Origin: Cyanobacteria bacterium RUI128
GTDB taxonomy: Bacteria > Cyanobacteriota > Vampirovibrionia > Gastranaerophilales > Gastranaerophilaceae
Assembly: GCA_024695725.1 (NCBI GenBank)
Contig: JAILHQ010000045.1
Location: 1-12,818, forward strand
DNA length: 12,818 nucleotides
Reading direction: 5' to 3'
Shown here: piece by piece, positions 1 to 8,100 of the stretch
Position numbering within the stretch: position 1 is the stretch's first letter
How the letters are laid out: each line of letters begins with the position of its first letter
Notes under the pieces: generated by a model
What the model was told of the DNA's origin: nothing
What the model saw: the letters and a program-made list of their open reading frames with translations, nothing else
Database searches by the model: none
Translations under genes and position numbers: made by a program

Positions 1-12
1 CTATATTTACCC

Positions 13-1089
13 CTAATTCACCTGTCCCGTAAGTTTGTTATAGTTATCAAGGAAGATTTTTGCCTGTTTTTCTTTTCCTAATTTTTTATAAACATACGCC
101 ATATTAAAATGGAAATCAGCAATTTTATTATTTAACTCTAATGCCCTTATGAACGCAGATTTTGCTTTTTTCAAATCACCTGTTTTTAAATATGCGCAGC
201 CAAGATTATAGAAAACATATTCATTGTTTGGATTGTATTTTCCCGCCATTTTATACTGGTCAATTGCCAAATTAAATTTATCATCAGCCAGATAAACATT
301 ACCAAGATTATAATATGCTTTGTAAAAGGTAGAATCAACCATGATTGCTCTGCCGTACATAAAAACTGCCTCATCTTTTTTGCCTTTATCCATGAGGATA
401 TTCCCCATCAAAAGCCAAGCCTGAGGCGGACGTTTGTCCTCAGGAATTTTTGCAAAAGCTTCTAAAGATGCATCTAAATTATTGTCTGTATATAATGCAA
501 CCGCCTGTTGATACTGATCTGATAACTCCTGAAGTTCACGGTATTGTCTGCGTTCTTCTTCCTCTTTTAACTTTTTCTTTTCCTCTTTTTCAGCCTCTTT
601 GGTTTCTTCTTTAATCACCTTTTCGGCAGGCTGAGTTGTATGAACAGTTTCTTTCGGATTCTTTTTATCCGTATTTAAATCAGTTTTCTTATCAGCCTTT
701 GGTTTTTCTTTTTTAGGTTGTTTTTCTGTTTTTGGGGTTTCCTTAACCTCTTTTGTTTCCTTTACTTCCTTAACTTCTTTATTTTCTTTTACTTCTTTTC
801 CAGAATCATTTTTTATAAGATTTTTATCCGATTTATCAAATACGGAAGGGGTTTGTTTAACTTCCTCTTTTACGGAATCTTTGTCATTTGATTTATTTTG
901 TTTAGTTTCAATTTTTGTTCCTCTCGGTTTGATTCTGTGAATAAACCAGTTTGTATTTTTGCTTTGAGAAAAAGATGAATTAATCTCATCGGTCATATTC
1001 ATCATGCCGGACTTAGGCGAAGCCTCATCTGCATAACAAATGGAAGTCAAAAATAATAATATCCCCAAAACTAAACTAAATCTTTTCAT
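13..1089 (-). CDS. Secreted/periplasmic TPR protein with Lys/Glu-rich linker
   Basis: The product is 358 residues from the ATG at 1089. Residues 1-20 form a Sec signal peptide (MKR, hydrophobic core, C-Y-A before Asp21), so the protein is probably exported. Residues ~60-170 are low-complexity Lys/Glu/Pro/Thr sequence with tandem EVKE/KEVKET units near 99-118, then a charged probable coiled coil (~165-190). The C-terminal half (~190-350) carries four to five TPR units with typical AWLLMGNIL, AYYNLGNVYL and VFYNLGCAYL helices, a protein-protein interaction scaffold. I prefer the ATG because it places the signal peptide at the N-terminus. A GTG at 1125, overlapping the upstream stop, would add 12 residues. 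No clear Shine-Dalgarno precedes the ATG; a TATAAT box sits 6 nt upstream. It is the last visible gene of the kinase/regulator operon. Partner and exact role are unknown. Confidence 0.8.
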   Translation of the reverse strand: MKRFSLVLGILLFLTSICYADEASPKSGMMNMTDEINSSFSQSKNTNWFIHRIKPRGTKIETKQNKSNDKDSVKEEVKQTPSVFDKSDKNLIKNDSGKEVKENKEVKEVKETKEVKETPKTEKQPKKEKPKADKKTDLNTDKKNPKETVHTTQPAEKVIKEETKEAEKEEKKKLKEEEERRQYRELQELSDQYQQAVALYTDNNLDASLEAFAKIPEDKRPPQAWLLMGNILMDKGKKDEAVFMYGRAIMVDSTFYKAYYNLGNVYLADDKFNLAIDQYKMAGKYNPNNEYVFYNLGCAYLKTGDLKKAKSAFIRALELNNKIADFHFNMAYVYKKLGKEKQAKIFLDNYNKLTGQVN

Positions 1090-1095
1090 ATCAAG

Positions 1096-1101
1096 ATTAT
1101 A
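1096..1101 (-). promoter_or_regulatory. Consensus -10 box, predicted leaderless promoter for TPR gene
   Basis: On the minus strand a perfect TATAAT ends 6 nt before the ATG at 1089, so the expected start of transcription is the A of that ATG. The -35 region is weak (TGGAAT at 1119-1124, 17 nt away, about 3/6). This lies inside the stretch that would be coding if the GTG at 1125 were used. It may be an internal operon promoter; the match could also be chance in AT-rich DNA. Confidence 0.4.
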
Positions 1102-1124
1102 TGATAAATTCTTAAAAAATTCCA

Positions 1125-2597
1125 CTACTCTGTAACCTGTTGCTCAGATTGCTGAGGTGTACCGTTTGATTGCTGAGGAGCAGCATTAGTTTTCCGGTTA
1201 TCAACCTTCGGGGTTTTATCCTTATTTTTTACTTTTTTATTTTTTTCTTTTTTAGCTTTATTTTTATTTGCCTTTAATTCTTCCTGCTGTTTACGGATCA
1301 TTTCCTCGCGTTCCTGTTTGAACTTTTCGTAATCTATATCCGTCTCGGTTTGATAAATATTATCATTTACGTTGATTTGATCATCACCGCCGCTTGAAGT
1401 GAATCCTTTTTTCTTATTTCTCTTATATTCTCTCAGCTTAAACCTGTACTGTCTTCTCAGCATTTTAAGTTTTTCTCTGTATACTTTTTTATGCGCTCTT
1501 TTCTTTGCTTTGAACTCTCTTTTTGCCTTCTTTTCCGCTTTCTTTTCCAGCTTTTCCTGACGCTTTGATTCCCATTCCACCCAATCACGCGGAGTGTAAC
1601 TGTCAAACACCAGTTTAAACCCGACAGTACTGACCTGATAATTAGTTCCTTCAAGGTCAACAAGTTCGCACTTTTCACCGTTTACATCAACTGCCCAAGT
1701 TCCCAAGAAGGCAGGCAAATCGCCCGTATAAGCATACGCACAAACCAAAATTCTTTCCTGATTATTTTTATCAAATCCGAGAGGATAAATATCCCATCTC
1801 TGCTCGGCCATATCAACCCCTGTCACATTATGCCAGTAGTTAATAATAGCCGCTCTGACCTCAGGAAGTTCCCACGATCTGTCAGAATTAAAATCGTGCA
1901 CCCATAGGTTAGTTTTCCAGATACCTTCGTGCACCCAGCCGATTTTTTCTTTTGCAATAATATAACGGTTATCCTCGGAAAAATCAACCGGAGTAATGGT
2001 TCTGTACGCACCCTCTACCGAAATATCTTTATCTGTTTCAAACAACGGTTTGTCTATTTTTTTAGCAACATTCGCCTTTTCAACCCTCTCGAGCTTTGTA
2101 AGATTAGTATCGAGAGGAATCACAAAAACAGAACAGGAAGTACAGTTTTTCTCTGCATAATAATAAACCGTCGGATAAACCAACATTGTAAAATCACCTG
2201 AAACTATACCCTGCGCGTTAATCTGTCTGCTAAAATTCAGTTTACGCGGAACATTCAACTCAGGTGTCCCCGGAGGATTATTATATCTCACGAGTTTATA
2301 TGTCGGCTGAGGAACATATTTCATATTGCTTTCCCGAATAGGCTCCGCCTCACCGATTTGCAACATACTTCGCGGAACACCACGGGCAAGCTTTTCATAA
2401 TCTTCCGTCAACATATAGCCCGATTTAGGCATATTTGTTTTTTCATATTCTTCTTTTAATGCTTCCTTTTGGGCCTGATACTCATACTTAAACTGCTGAA
2501 CAACGGGGTCATGTTCACGGAAGAATATAGGTTTCATCTCGTCACGGACGAGTCTTATTGAAACAACAAAACAAGCTGCAATTAAGGCCCAAAACAT
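1125..2597 (-). CDS. Membrane-anchored Lys-rich protein of unknown family
   Basis: The product is 490 residues and I do not recognise a named family. Residues 1-14 are hydrophobic (MFWALIAACFVVSI) followed by RLVRDE, which suggests an uncleaved N-terminal anchor. Residues ~100-330 form a beta-rich body with a CxxC (Cys152, Cys155). Segments such as FSEDNRYIIAKEKIGW followed by TNLWVHDF (~206-236) resemble TolB/beta-propeller blades, but that is a weak impression. Residues ~340-465 are extremely Lys/Arg/Glu-rich and probably helical, and the tail is Gln/Pro/Thr-rich. The ATG lies 1 nt after the regulator's TAG, with a GAGGG about 11 nt upstream inside that gene, so the two are probably translationally coupled. 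The stop overlaps a possible GTG of the next gene. Context suggests an envelope function controlled together with the two-component pair. Confidence 0.75.
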   Translation of the reverse strand: MFWALIAACFVVSIRLVRDEMKPIFFREHDPVVQQFKYEYQAQKEALKEEYEKTNMPKSGYMLTEDYEKLARGVPRSMLQIGEAEPIRESNMKYVPQPTYKLVRYNNPPGTPELNVPRKLNFSRQINAQGIVSGDFTMLVYPTVYYYAEKNCTSCSVFVIPLDTNLTKLERVEKANVAKKIDKPLFETDKDISVEGAYRTITPVDFSEDNRYIIAKEKIGWVHEGIWKTNLWVHDFNSDRSWELPEVRAAIINYWHNVTGVDMAEQRWDIYPLGFDKNNQERILVCAYAYTGDLPAFLGTWAVDVNGEKCELVDLEGTNYQVSTVGFKLVFDSYTPRDWVEWESKRQEKLEKKAEKKAKREFKAKKRAHKKVYREKLKMLRRQYRFKLREYKRNKKKGFTSSGGDDQINVNDNIYQTETDIDYEKFKQEREEMIRKQQEELKANKNKAKKEKNKKVKNKDKTPKVDNRKTNAAPQQSNGTPQQSEQQVTE

Positions 2598-2598
2598 T

Positions 2599-3276
2599 CT
2601 ATACTAAGCCCTCTGTAAGTGCGGTATTTGTAGCTTTTGCTCTGGTTTCCGCAGATAATTTTTGTAATACATTGTGAACATGCGCTTTTGCAGTATACGG
2701 TGATATACACAATTCTTCTGCAATCTGCACATTCGTAAGACCTTCAACTATTAAAGCAAGAACCTGCATTTCTCGTTCAGTTAAACCGTAGTTAAGTTTA
2801 CCTGCTTCATAATTGATACCGTCAGGGGATAAAGTTACGCTAACCTGATTATTAGCAGGTGACTGGATATTAGAAAGCACAACTTTTGCAATGGCAGGAT
2901 CGAGCCAAGCAACACCGTAACTAACGGAACGGATAGCGGTACAGATTTGCTCTTTTGAGGCATCTTTCATAACATAACCGTCCGCACCCGACTGAAAAGC
3001 TTCAAATACATCTTCGTTATTATCTCTTGATGTAAAAATCAAAACCTTACAATTAGGATTAAACGATTTTATTCGCTTTGTTGCTTCTATCCCGTCGATT
3101 GCAGGTAACCCGATATCCATCATTACAACATCAGGTAAGAGGGATTTTGCAAGTTCAACCCCTTTGAGTCCGTCCTCTGCCTGTCCGACAAGCTCAATAC
3201 CTTCTGCCTGCTCAAGCATAATAGACAAGCCTAATCTTTCTAATTCGTGATCTTCTACCAATAATGTCTTTATCAT
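2599..3276 (-). CDS. NarL/FixJ-family response regulator (REC + LuxR-type HTH)
   Basis: This 225-residue DNA-binding response regulator is close to the family's usual length. The receiver domain (1-~120) has the acidic pair Glu8/Asp9, phosphoacceptor Asp54 (MMDIGLP), Thr82 (FTS) and Lys104 (YVMKD), so it looks fully functional. The LuxR-type helix-turn-helix spans ~163-210 (LTEREMQVLALIVEGLTN, then QIAEELCISPYTAKAHVHNV). The ~40-residue linker between the domains is longer than in compact NarL proteins. The start is supported by AGGA at 3284-3287, 7 nt before the ATG. It lies 12 nt downstream of the kinase gene and 1 nt upstream of the membrane-protein gene, so it is the likely cognate partner of the kinase. 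Its target promoters cannot be deduced here. Confidence 0.93.
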   Translation of the reverse strand: MIKTLLVEDHELERLGLSIMLEQAEGIELVGQAEDGLKGVELAKSLLPDVVMMDIGLPAIDGIEATKRIKSFNPNCKVLIFTSRDNNEDVFEAFQSGADGYVMKDASKEQICTAIRSVSYGVAWLDPAIAKVVLSNIQSPANNQVSVTLSPDGINYEAGKLNYGLTEREMQVLALIVEGLTNVQIAEELCISPYTAKAHVHNVLQKLSAETRAKATNTALTEGLV

Positions 3277-3288
3277 AAATCTATCCTA

Positions 3289-4863
3289 TTACTTTACTAT
3301 AACAATTTTTTTAGAATTTTCTTCTTTTTCATCAACAATTACATCCGTTAAAAGGAAAGAAAATTCGCTTCCTTTGTTCACCTTGCTTTCGAGCCATATT
3401 TTACCGCCATGAGCTTCTATAATTTGTCTTGACAAATACAGCCCCAAGCCCGTTCCTGTTGAACGCTTTTTACTTGTACCCTGAGAAAATCTGTTGAATA
3501 AATTCGGGATATCCTCCTGAGGGATACCGTTACCGTTATCCTGAACCGTAAATATCAAGTCATTTTCCTGATTTTTAACGGTTACTTCAATTTTCCCTTT
3601 ATTGTTTGTGTAATTTATTGCGTTCCCGCAAAGATTACAGATAACCCGTCTTATTTCAGAACGGTCTGCATTGATTTTGAAATCTTTTTCAGATTCATAA
3701 TTAACCTTAAACTCTATTCCCTTTGTATCCGCAAGCGGTTTCAGTTCAGCATACACCTGTTCTACAAGAGTTTTAAAATCAAAGTTGGTTTTGCACAAAT
3801 CTATCTTAGAGGCATCATATTTATAAACCTCTAAGAGTGCATTAACCAACCCGAGCAAATCTTCGTTGCTCTTTTTCATTGTAGACAAAAGAAGCTGCTG
3901 CTTTTCTGATACTTCACCCACCGTTCCGTCAAGGAAAAATTTAAGGGTTTGAATTGCAGCCAAAAGCGGAGTTCTGAGGTCATGCGTAAGTGTTGCTATA
4001 AAATCATCTCTCAGTTTATCTGCTTCTTTTTGTTCAGAAATATTGTGAACAACCCCGACAAACCGTTTAACGACAGAATCCTCTGATATACAGGCAAAGC
4101 TGATATCAATAGGTATTTCCTTTTCGCTGAGTGAATTATAGACCGTACAATCTCTGCAGAAGAAATCACCGTCCTCTGACTTTAAACTGACTAATATGTC
4201 ATTTTTTGAAGAATGGATTATTTTTACCAAATTTTGTTTTAAAATATTTTCCTGAGAAAGCCCCAAAATATTTTCAAATGCCTGATTGACCTGTTCTATA
4301 TTACCCGAATCATCGGTCAAAATTATACCGTCAGCACAATTTGAGAAAATACCCTGCAATTTTGCATTTGATTCCATCAAATCGGCAGTCCTTTCGGCAA
4401 CTATGTTTTCAAGATTATGGGAATAATCTTCCAGCTTAGAGTTTGCCACTTCCAATTCATCAATCTTCTCTCTCAGCTGGCTTAATAAATAACTTCTTTC
4501 AATACCGTTTTTAACACTCAGGATTAATTCGGCATTTTCCCAAGGTTTTGTGATGTATTTATACAAACCTACTTCGTTAATGGCTCTGATTGCATTTTCT
4601 TTATCAGCATAACCTGTCAGCAGAATTTTACTGACTTCAGGATAGAGTTCATTTGCTTTTGACAGGAACTCCAAACCGTTCATATCAGGCATCATAAAGT
4701 CTGATATGATTAAATCAGGTTTATTATCTTTAAGGTATTCTAATGCTAATTTTGGCTCTGTAAATAACTCCGCATCAGAAAAATCCTCAAGATAAAATAA
4801 GGTTTTTAATGCCGATATGATAGTGTCATCATCATCAACTACTACAATCTTCCCATTCTTCAT
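3289..4863 (-). CDS. Soluble hybrid sensor histidine kinase (REC-PAS-HisKA-HATPase)
   Basis: This 524-residue kinase has its receiver domain at the N-terminus. REC spans ~1-122, with Asp10-13, phosphoacceptor Asp55 (SDFMMPD), Thr83 and Lys106 (TKPW). A signalling helix/coiled coil (~124-168) leads into a PAS domain (~168-280). The HisKA dimerisation domain has His294 in FIATLTHDLRTPL. The ATPase domain has Asn414 in the N box, DNGNGI (442-447) as G1 and GTGLGL (470-475) as G2. All catalytic motifs are present. No membrane segment is visible, so the sensor is cytoplasmic and is probably controlled by phosphorylation of its own receiver by another kinase plus a PAS signal. The start fits the beginning of the REC fold. 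It has no clear Shine-Dalgarno but a promoter placed for a leaderless mRNA. It is the first gene of the leftward operon, with its likely partner 12 nt downstream. Confidence 0.93.
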   Translation of the reverse strand: MKNGKIVVVDDDDTIISALKTLFYLEDFSDAELFTEPKLALEYLKDNKPDLIISDFMMPDMNGLEFLSKANELYPEVSKILLTGYADKENAIRAINEVGLYKYITKPWENAELILSVKNGIERSYLLSQLREKIDELEVANSKLEDYSHNLENIVAERTADLMESNAKLQGIFSNCADGIILTDDSGNIEQVNQAFENILGLSQENILKQNLVKIIHSSKNDILVSLKSEDGDFFCRDCTVYNSLSEKEIPIDISFACISEDSVVKRFVGVVHNISEQKEADKLRDDFIATLTHDLRTPLLAAIQTLKFFLDGTVGEVSEKQQLLLSTMKKSNEDLLGLVNALLEVYKYDASKIDLCKTNFDFKTLVEQVYAELKPLADTKGIEFKVNYESEKDFKINADRSEIRRVICNLCGNAINYTNNKGKIEVTVKNQENDLIFTVQDNGNGIPQEDIPNLFNRFSQGTSKKRSTGTGLGLYLSRQIIEAHGGKIWLESKVNKGSEFSFLLTDVIVDEKEENSKKIVIVK

Positions 4864-4869
4864 ACTATT

Positions 4870-4898
4870 ATTCTATCTTATCCCCATGTCCATGACAA
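4870..4898 (-). promoter_or_regulatory. Predicted sigma70-type promoter of kinase operon, leaderless geometry
   Basis: Reading leftwards, TTGTCA (4893-4898) is separated by 17 nt from TAGAAT (4870-4875), each 5/6 to consensus. Six nucleotides then precede the A of the kinase ATG at 4863, exactly where transcription should start. This fits the lack of a Shine-Dalgarno near the ATG. The spacer contains CATGGACATG (4885-4894), a near-palindrome that could bind a regulator. This is inference from spacing only. Confidence 0.55.
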
Positions 4899-4936
4899 AT
4901 AAGTTAAGGAAAGTTAATATATAATTATTTTGGGGT

Positions 4937-4969
4937 AAATAAAAAGAACAGCCTCTCCGCGGGAGAGGC
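4937..4969 (-). terminator. Intrinsic terminator facing left, with no gene in front of it
   Basis: A perfect 8-bp GC-rich stem (4951-4958 paired with 4962-4969, 3-nt loop) is followed on the minus strand by TGTTCTTTTTATTT. Only the minus strand has the U tract right after the stem. No minus-strand gene lies immediately upstream: the neighbouring gene to the right is the divergent helicase. It therefore either ends a small RNA made from the spacer or insulates the kinase operon from antisense transcription of the helicase gene. Confidence 0.75.
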
Positions 4970-5033
4970 CGAAGATCTTATGATTTGCCCGCAAATTATT
5001 AGATATTCGAGTGAGGGGCATTTTATATATCCC
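4944..5033 (-). ncRNA. Candidate ~90-nt small RNA ending at the orphan terminator
   Basis: Minus strand. A possible promoter is TTGTCA (5064-5069) with TATATT (5039-5044), spacer 19. It would start transcription in the G run (complement of the C7 tract at 5031-5037). The transcript could form GGGG/CCCC pairing at its 5' end, a small ATTTG-CGGG-CAAAT hairpin (4983-4996) and the terminator hairpin. The CGGG loop could pair with the CCCG at the terminator loop. It matches no RNA family I recognise. The same strand has a 35-codon ATG frame (4914-5021) preceded by the G run, so a leader peptide is an alternative. Confidence 0.35.
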
Positions 5034-5062
5034 CCCCAAATATATGAAATACAATGAAAGTG

Positions 5063-5092
5063 CTGACAAAATAGGGGCTGTTATGATATAAT
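5063..5092 (+). promoter_or_regulatory. Extended -10 promoter of the helicase operon
   Basis: CTGACA (5063-5068, 5/6 to the -35 consensus) lies 18 nt upstream of a perfect TATAAT (5087-5092) preceded by TGA, an extended -10 element. The predicted start is near 5099, giving a ~33-nt leader with GAGGGG (5116-5121) 10 nt before the ATG at 5132. The -35 overlaps, on the other strand, the -35 of the candidate small RNA, so the two could compete for polymerase. Confidence 0.75.
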
Positions 5093-5131
5093 TTCTTTTA
5101 CAGATAGTATTTTTCGAGGGGTACTCAATTT

Positions 5132-8100
5132 ATGTTACAAGAAGCAACAAGAGCAATAAATTCGGCATTTAATAACAGTTTCGTAAAAAAGTTATCACTT
5201 TACCTCCACGATTGCGTTCGTGAAGAAGTAAAAAGCTCTACTTTCAGAAACCTGAAAGCGGACAGAGATAACAAATGGATATTTTTAAAAGAGGATGATA
5301 AACTCTTCACCTCTGATATTGAGTACTTAAAGCTTGACGGTAGTGACAGTAAAATTACCGAAATGATGATACAAAGTGAACTTAACCAGAAAGAAAAATA
5401 TCTTATCTACGGTTATATGTTCCTTGTAGGCGGTAACCCGAAAAGCCGTAAGAAAAACGAATTTTTGACTCCGTTACTTTATATGCCTTGCCGTCTTGAA
5501 CGCAACGGCATCAATATAAACTGTATGCTGACAGATGAATTTTTGTCACTCAACACAGGTGCACTGACTTCTCTTATGCAGAAAAACGGCGATGAAGAAG
5601 AAATGGAACAACTTTTGGAAGGGCTTTTGAATGTAGTTCCGACTTTACCTATTACAGAAGAAAAGATGGAAATCTTTTTAACAACATTGCGTTCCGTTAT
5701 CCCTGATATTGAGATAGCACTTGACCATACAGACGATATTGATGAAGACAATATTACAAAAGATACTTCTTCAAAATCAGAAGAATCAGCAGACGACGAG
5801 GAAGACGATTCCTCTGATGACACGGAAGATACAACAACTTCAAAACCGTCTGCAAAAATAGAAAAAATAAGATTAACAAGCCAGTGTGCAATTATACTTA
5901 CAAAGCGTCCGTCCGTAACTGCAGGGGTATTGCACGAACTGATGCAGATTTCTGAAAAACCGAGCGGTGTATACAGAGAAACCGTATTAAATGTAATCAA
6001 CGAGGAATATACTCAGGCAAAATCTGTAACAATACCGCCAAAAAATATTGAAAACTTTAACCCTATAACCCCGCTTGCATTAAGTGATTCGCAGGCAAGC
6101 GTTATAGAAAATATTGAAACAAGCAAGCTCGTATCGGTATACGGGCCTCCGGGAACAGGTAAATCTCAGACGATTGTTAACCTCGTTGCCCACTTAATTG
6201 CAAACGGCAAAACGGTTATTGTCGCATCCCGTATGGATAAGGCAGTTGATGTTGTAGCAGACAGACTTAACAGTCTGGGAGCGCCATACCTTGCTCTGCG
6301 TGCGGGCAGACTGAACTACCAAAAACAACTTAGCTTCCAACTCCAAGACCTTTTATCTAACAAAGTCGACCTTGATGAAGACTTAGACAACAATGTACTT
6401 GTTGATGTTTCCGATATGGAAGACCTTTTAGAATCAATAAGAGATTTGGAAAAGAAAGCAGAAAATATTATTAAACTTGAAAAAGAATGGACTGAAGTAG
6501 GACAGGAAGTTGCCGAAAAGAAAAAGACAACAGGAACTCCTCAATACATCAGAGGCCGTTTGAAACGCAGCGAACTTAATCAGATAAAAATATTGTGCAG
6601 TGAACTTGAAAAGAACCTTGAAAAATCAGGATTCTTCGCAGGGCTCAATAACTACACAGGCGTTAACAAACTGAAAAAACTTCTTAAGCTCGATTTCTTA
6701 GATGTAAATCATGGCACACTTTTAAAACTTAACGAAGAACTTGAACTTGCAGACATTATCTGCAAAGCAAAGGATATTGAAGAAGAAATTCAGGCTTTGG
6801 GAAATATTCATGTTATAACAGAAAAAATAAGAACCCTCAAAAAGAAACAAAAGAAACTTGTAACTGATATTCTTATCAACAAAAGGCGTGAAGCTCTGAA
6901 AGGGCTGATGAGAGATCAGGTAAAACGCCAAAGACTTTTCATTCACTCAAAATCACTGATTGAAAGAAAGAAAAGTCTGCAAAACAGATTACTGGAAGCA
7001 GAGGACTTTAAACCGTTACTGGAAGCATTCCCTTGCTGGTGTGTAACCACATACGCAGCATCAGGGTCACTCCCGATGAAGCCGGGGTTATTTGATGTTG
7101 CAATCATTGATGAAGCTTCTCAATGTGATATTGCAAGTTGTTTCCCTATCCTTTACAGAGCAAAAAGGGCGGTTATCGTGGGTGACGACAAGCAGTTACC
7201 ACACTTATCGTTCCTCGAAAACGCAAAAGAACAATCGTTTATGAGCAAATATGAAATAGCGGACAGATATCAGCTTATGTGGAGATTCAGAACAAACTCT
7301 ATGTTCGATATTGCAAACTATTACTCAATGCGTCCTGTACTTTTAGACGAACATTTCAGAAGTTTGCCGCCTATTATCAATTTCTCAAACAAAGAATTTT
7401 ATTCTGACAGAATCAGAGTAATGCGTCAAAACAACCCTAACGAAAAGGTACTTGAAATAGTTCAGGTTCCTGACGGGAAAGTTGATTTTGATGCAACAAG
7501 AAACCTGCCTGAAACTGAAGCACTTGTAAAAAGAGTACACGAAATTATTGTCGATAACGAAAGAGAAAACCCTGACAACCCTGTAAGTATAGGTATCATT
7601 TCTCCATTCAGAGCACAGGTGGAACAGATAAGAATTTCTCTCGGAAAAGTTATTTCAGACTATATGATTGAAAAACACCAAATTGTAATCGGTACGGCTC
7701 ACTCCTTCCAGGGGGATGAAAGAGATATTATTCTCATTTCATGGGCATTTGCAAATAACAGCTTCCCGCAAAGTTTGACCTTCCTGCAAAAGCCGAACCT
7801 GTTTAACGTTGCAATCACCCGTGCGAAGAACAAAATGATTAACTTTGTGTCAAAAGACTTCACCGATTTACCTGAAGGACTTTTCAGAAGTTATCTTTCA
7901 TACATAAAAGAATATGAAGACAAGTATCAAAAAATTGTCAATAACGAAATTGATGAAAACAAATACAAAAACTCTTTTGAAAGAGAAGTCGCAGAAACCC
8001 TGAGAGGGCTTGAATACGACATCAGGGCAGGAGTAGATATAGGCGGTGTCAGTGCCGATATTGTTGTGAACGACAAATTCGTTATAGAATGTGACGGCGT

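Noticed and set aside
186..374. 62-codon frame overlapping the TPR gene on the same strand
   Set aside because: It is a frame-shifted shadow of the TPR repeats and is embedded in the real gene.
1457..2201. Other-frame open stretches within the 490-residue gene (1457-1678, 1823-2011, 1929-2201)
   Set aside because: They overlap a long coherent coding frame, show no recognisable domains and are expected by chance in AT-rich coding DNA.
4951..4969. Hairpin as part of a known riboswitch, SRP RNA or 6S RNA
   Set aside because: None of the conserved sequences of those RNAs is visible nearby; only the terminator-like structure is supported.
5479..6000. Long antisense open frame (173 codons, Ser-rich) within the helicase gene
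   Set aside because: It is the complement of the acidic Asp/Glu/Ser linker and adjoining helicase codons, has a low-complexity product and no ribosome-binding site. The sense frame carries clear helicase motifs.
6722..6946. Antisense 74-codon frame in the helicase coiled-coil region
   Set aside because: It is Phe/Leu-rich because it is the complement of Lys/Glu/Ala-rich coiled-coil codons; no start signal.
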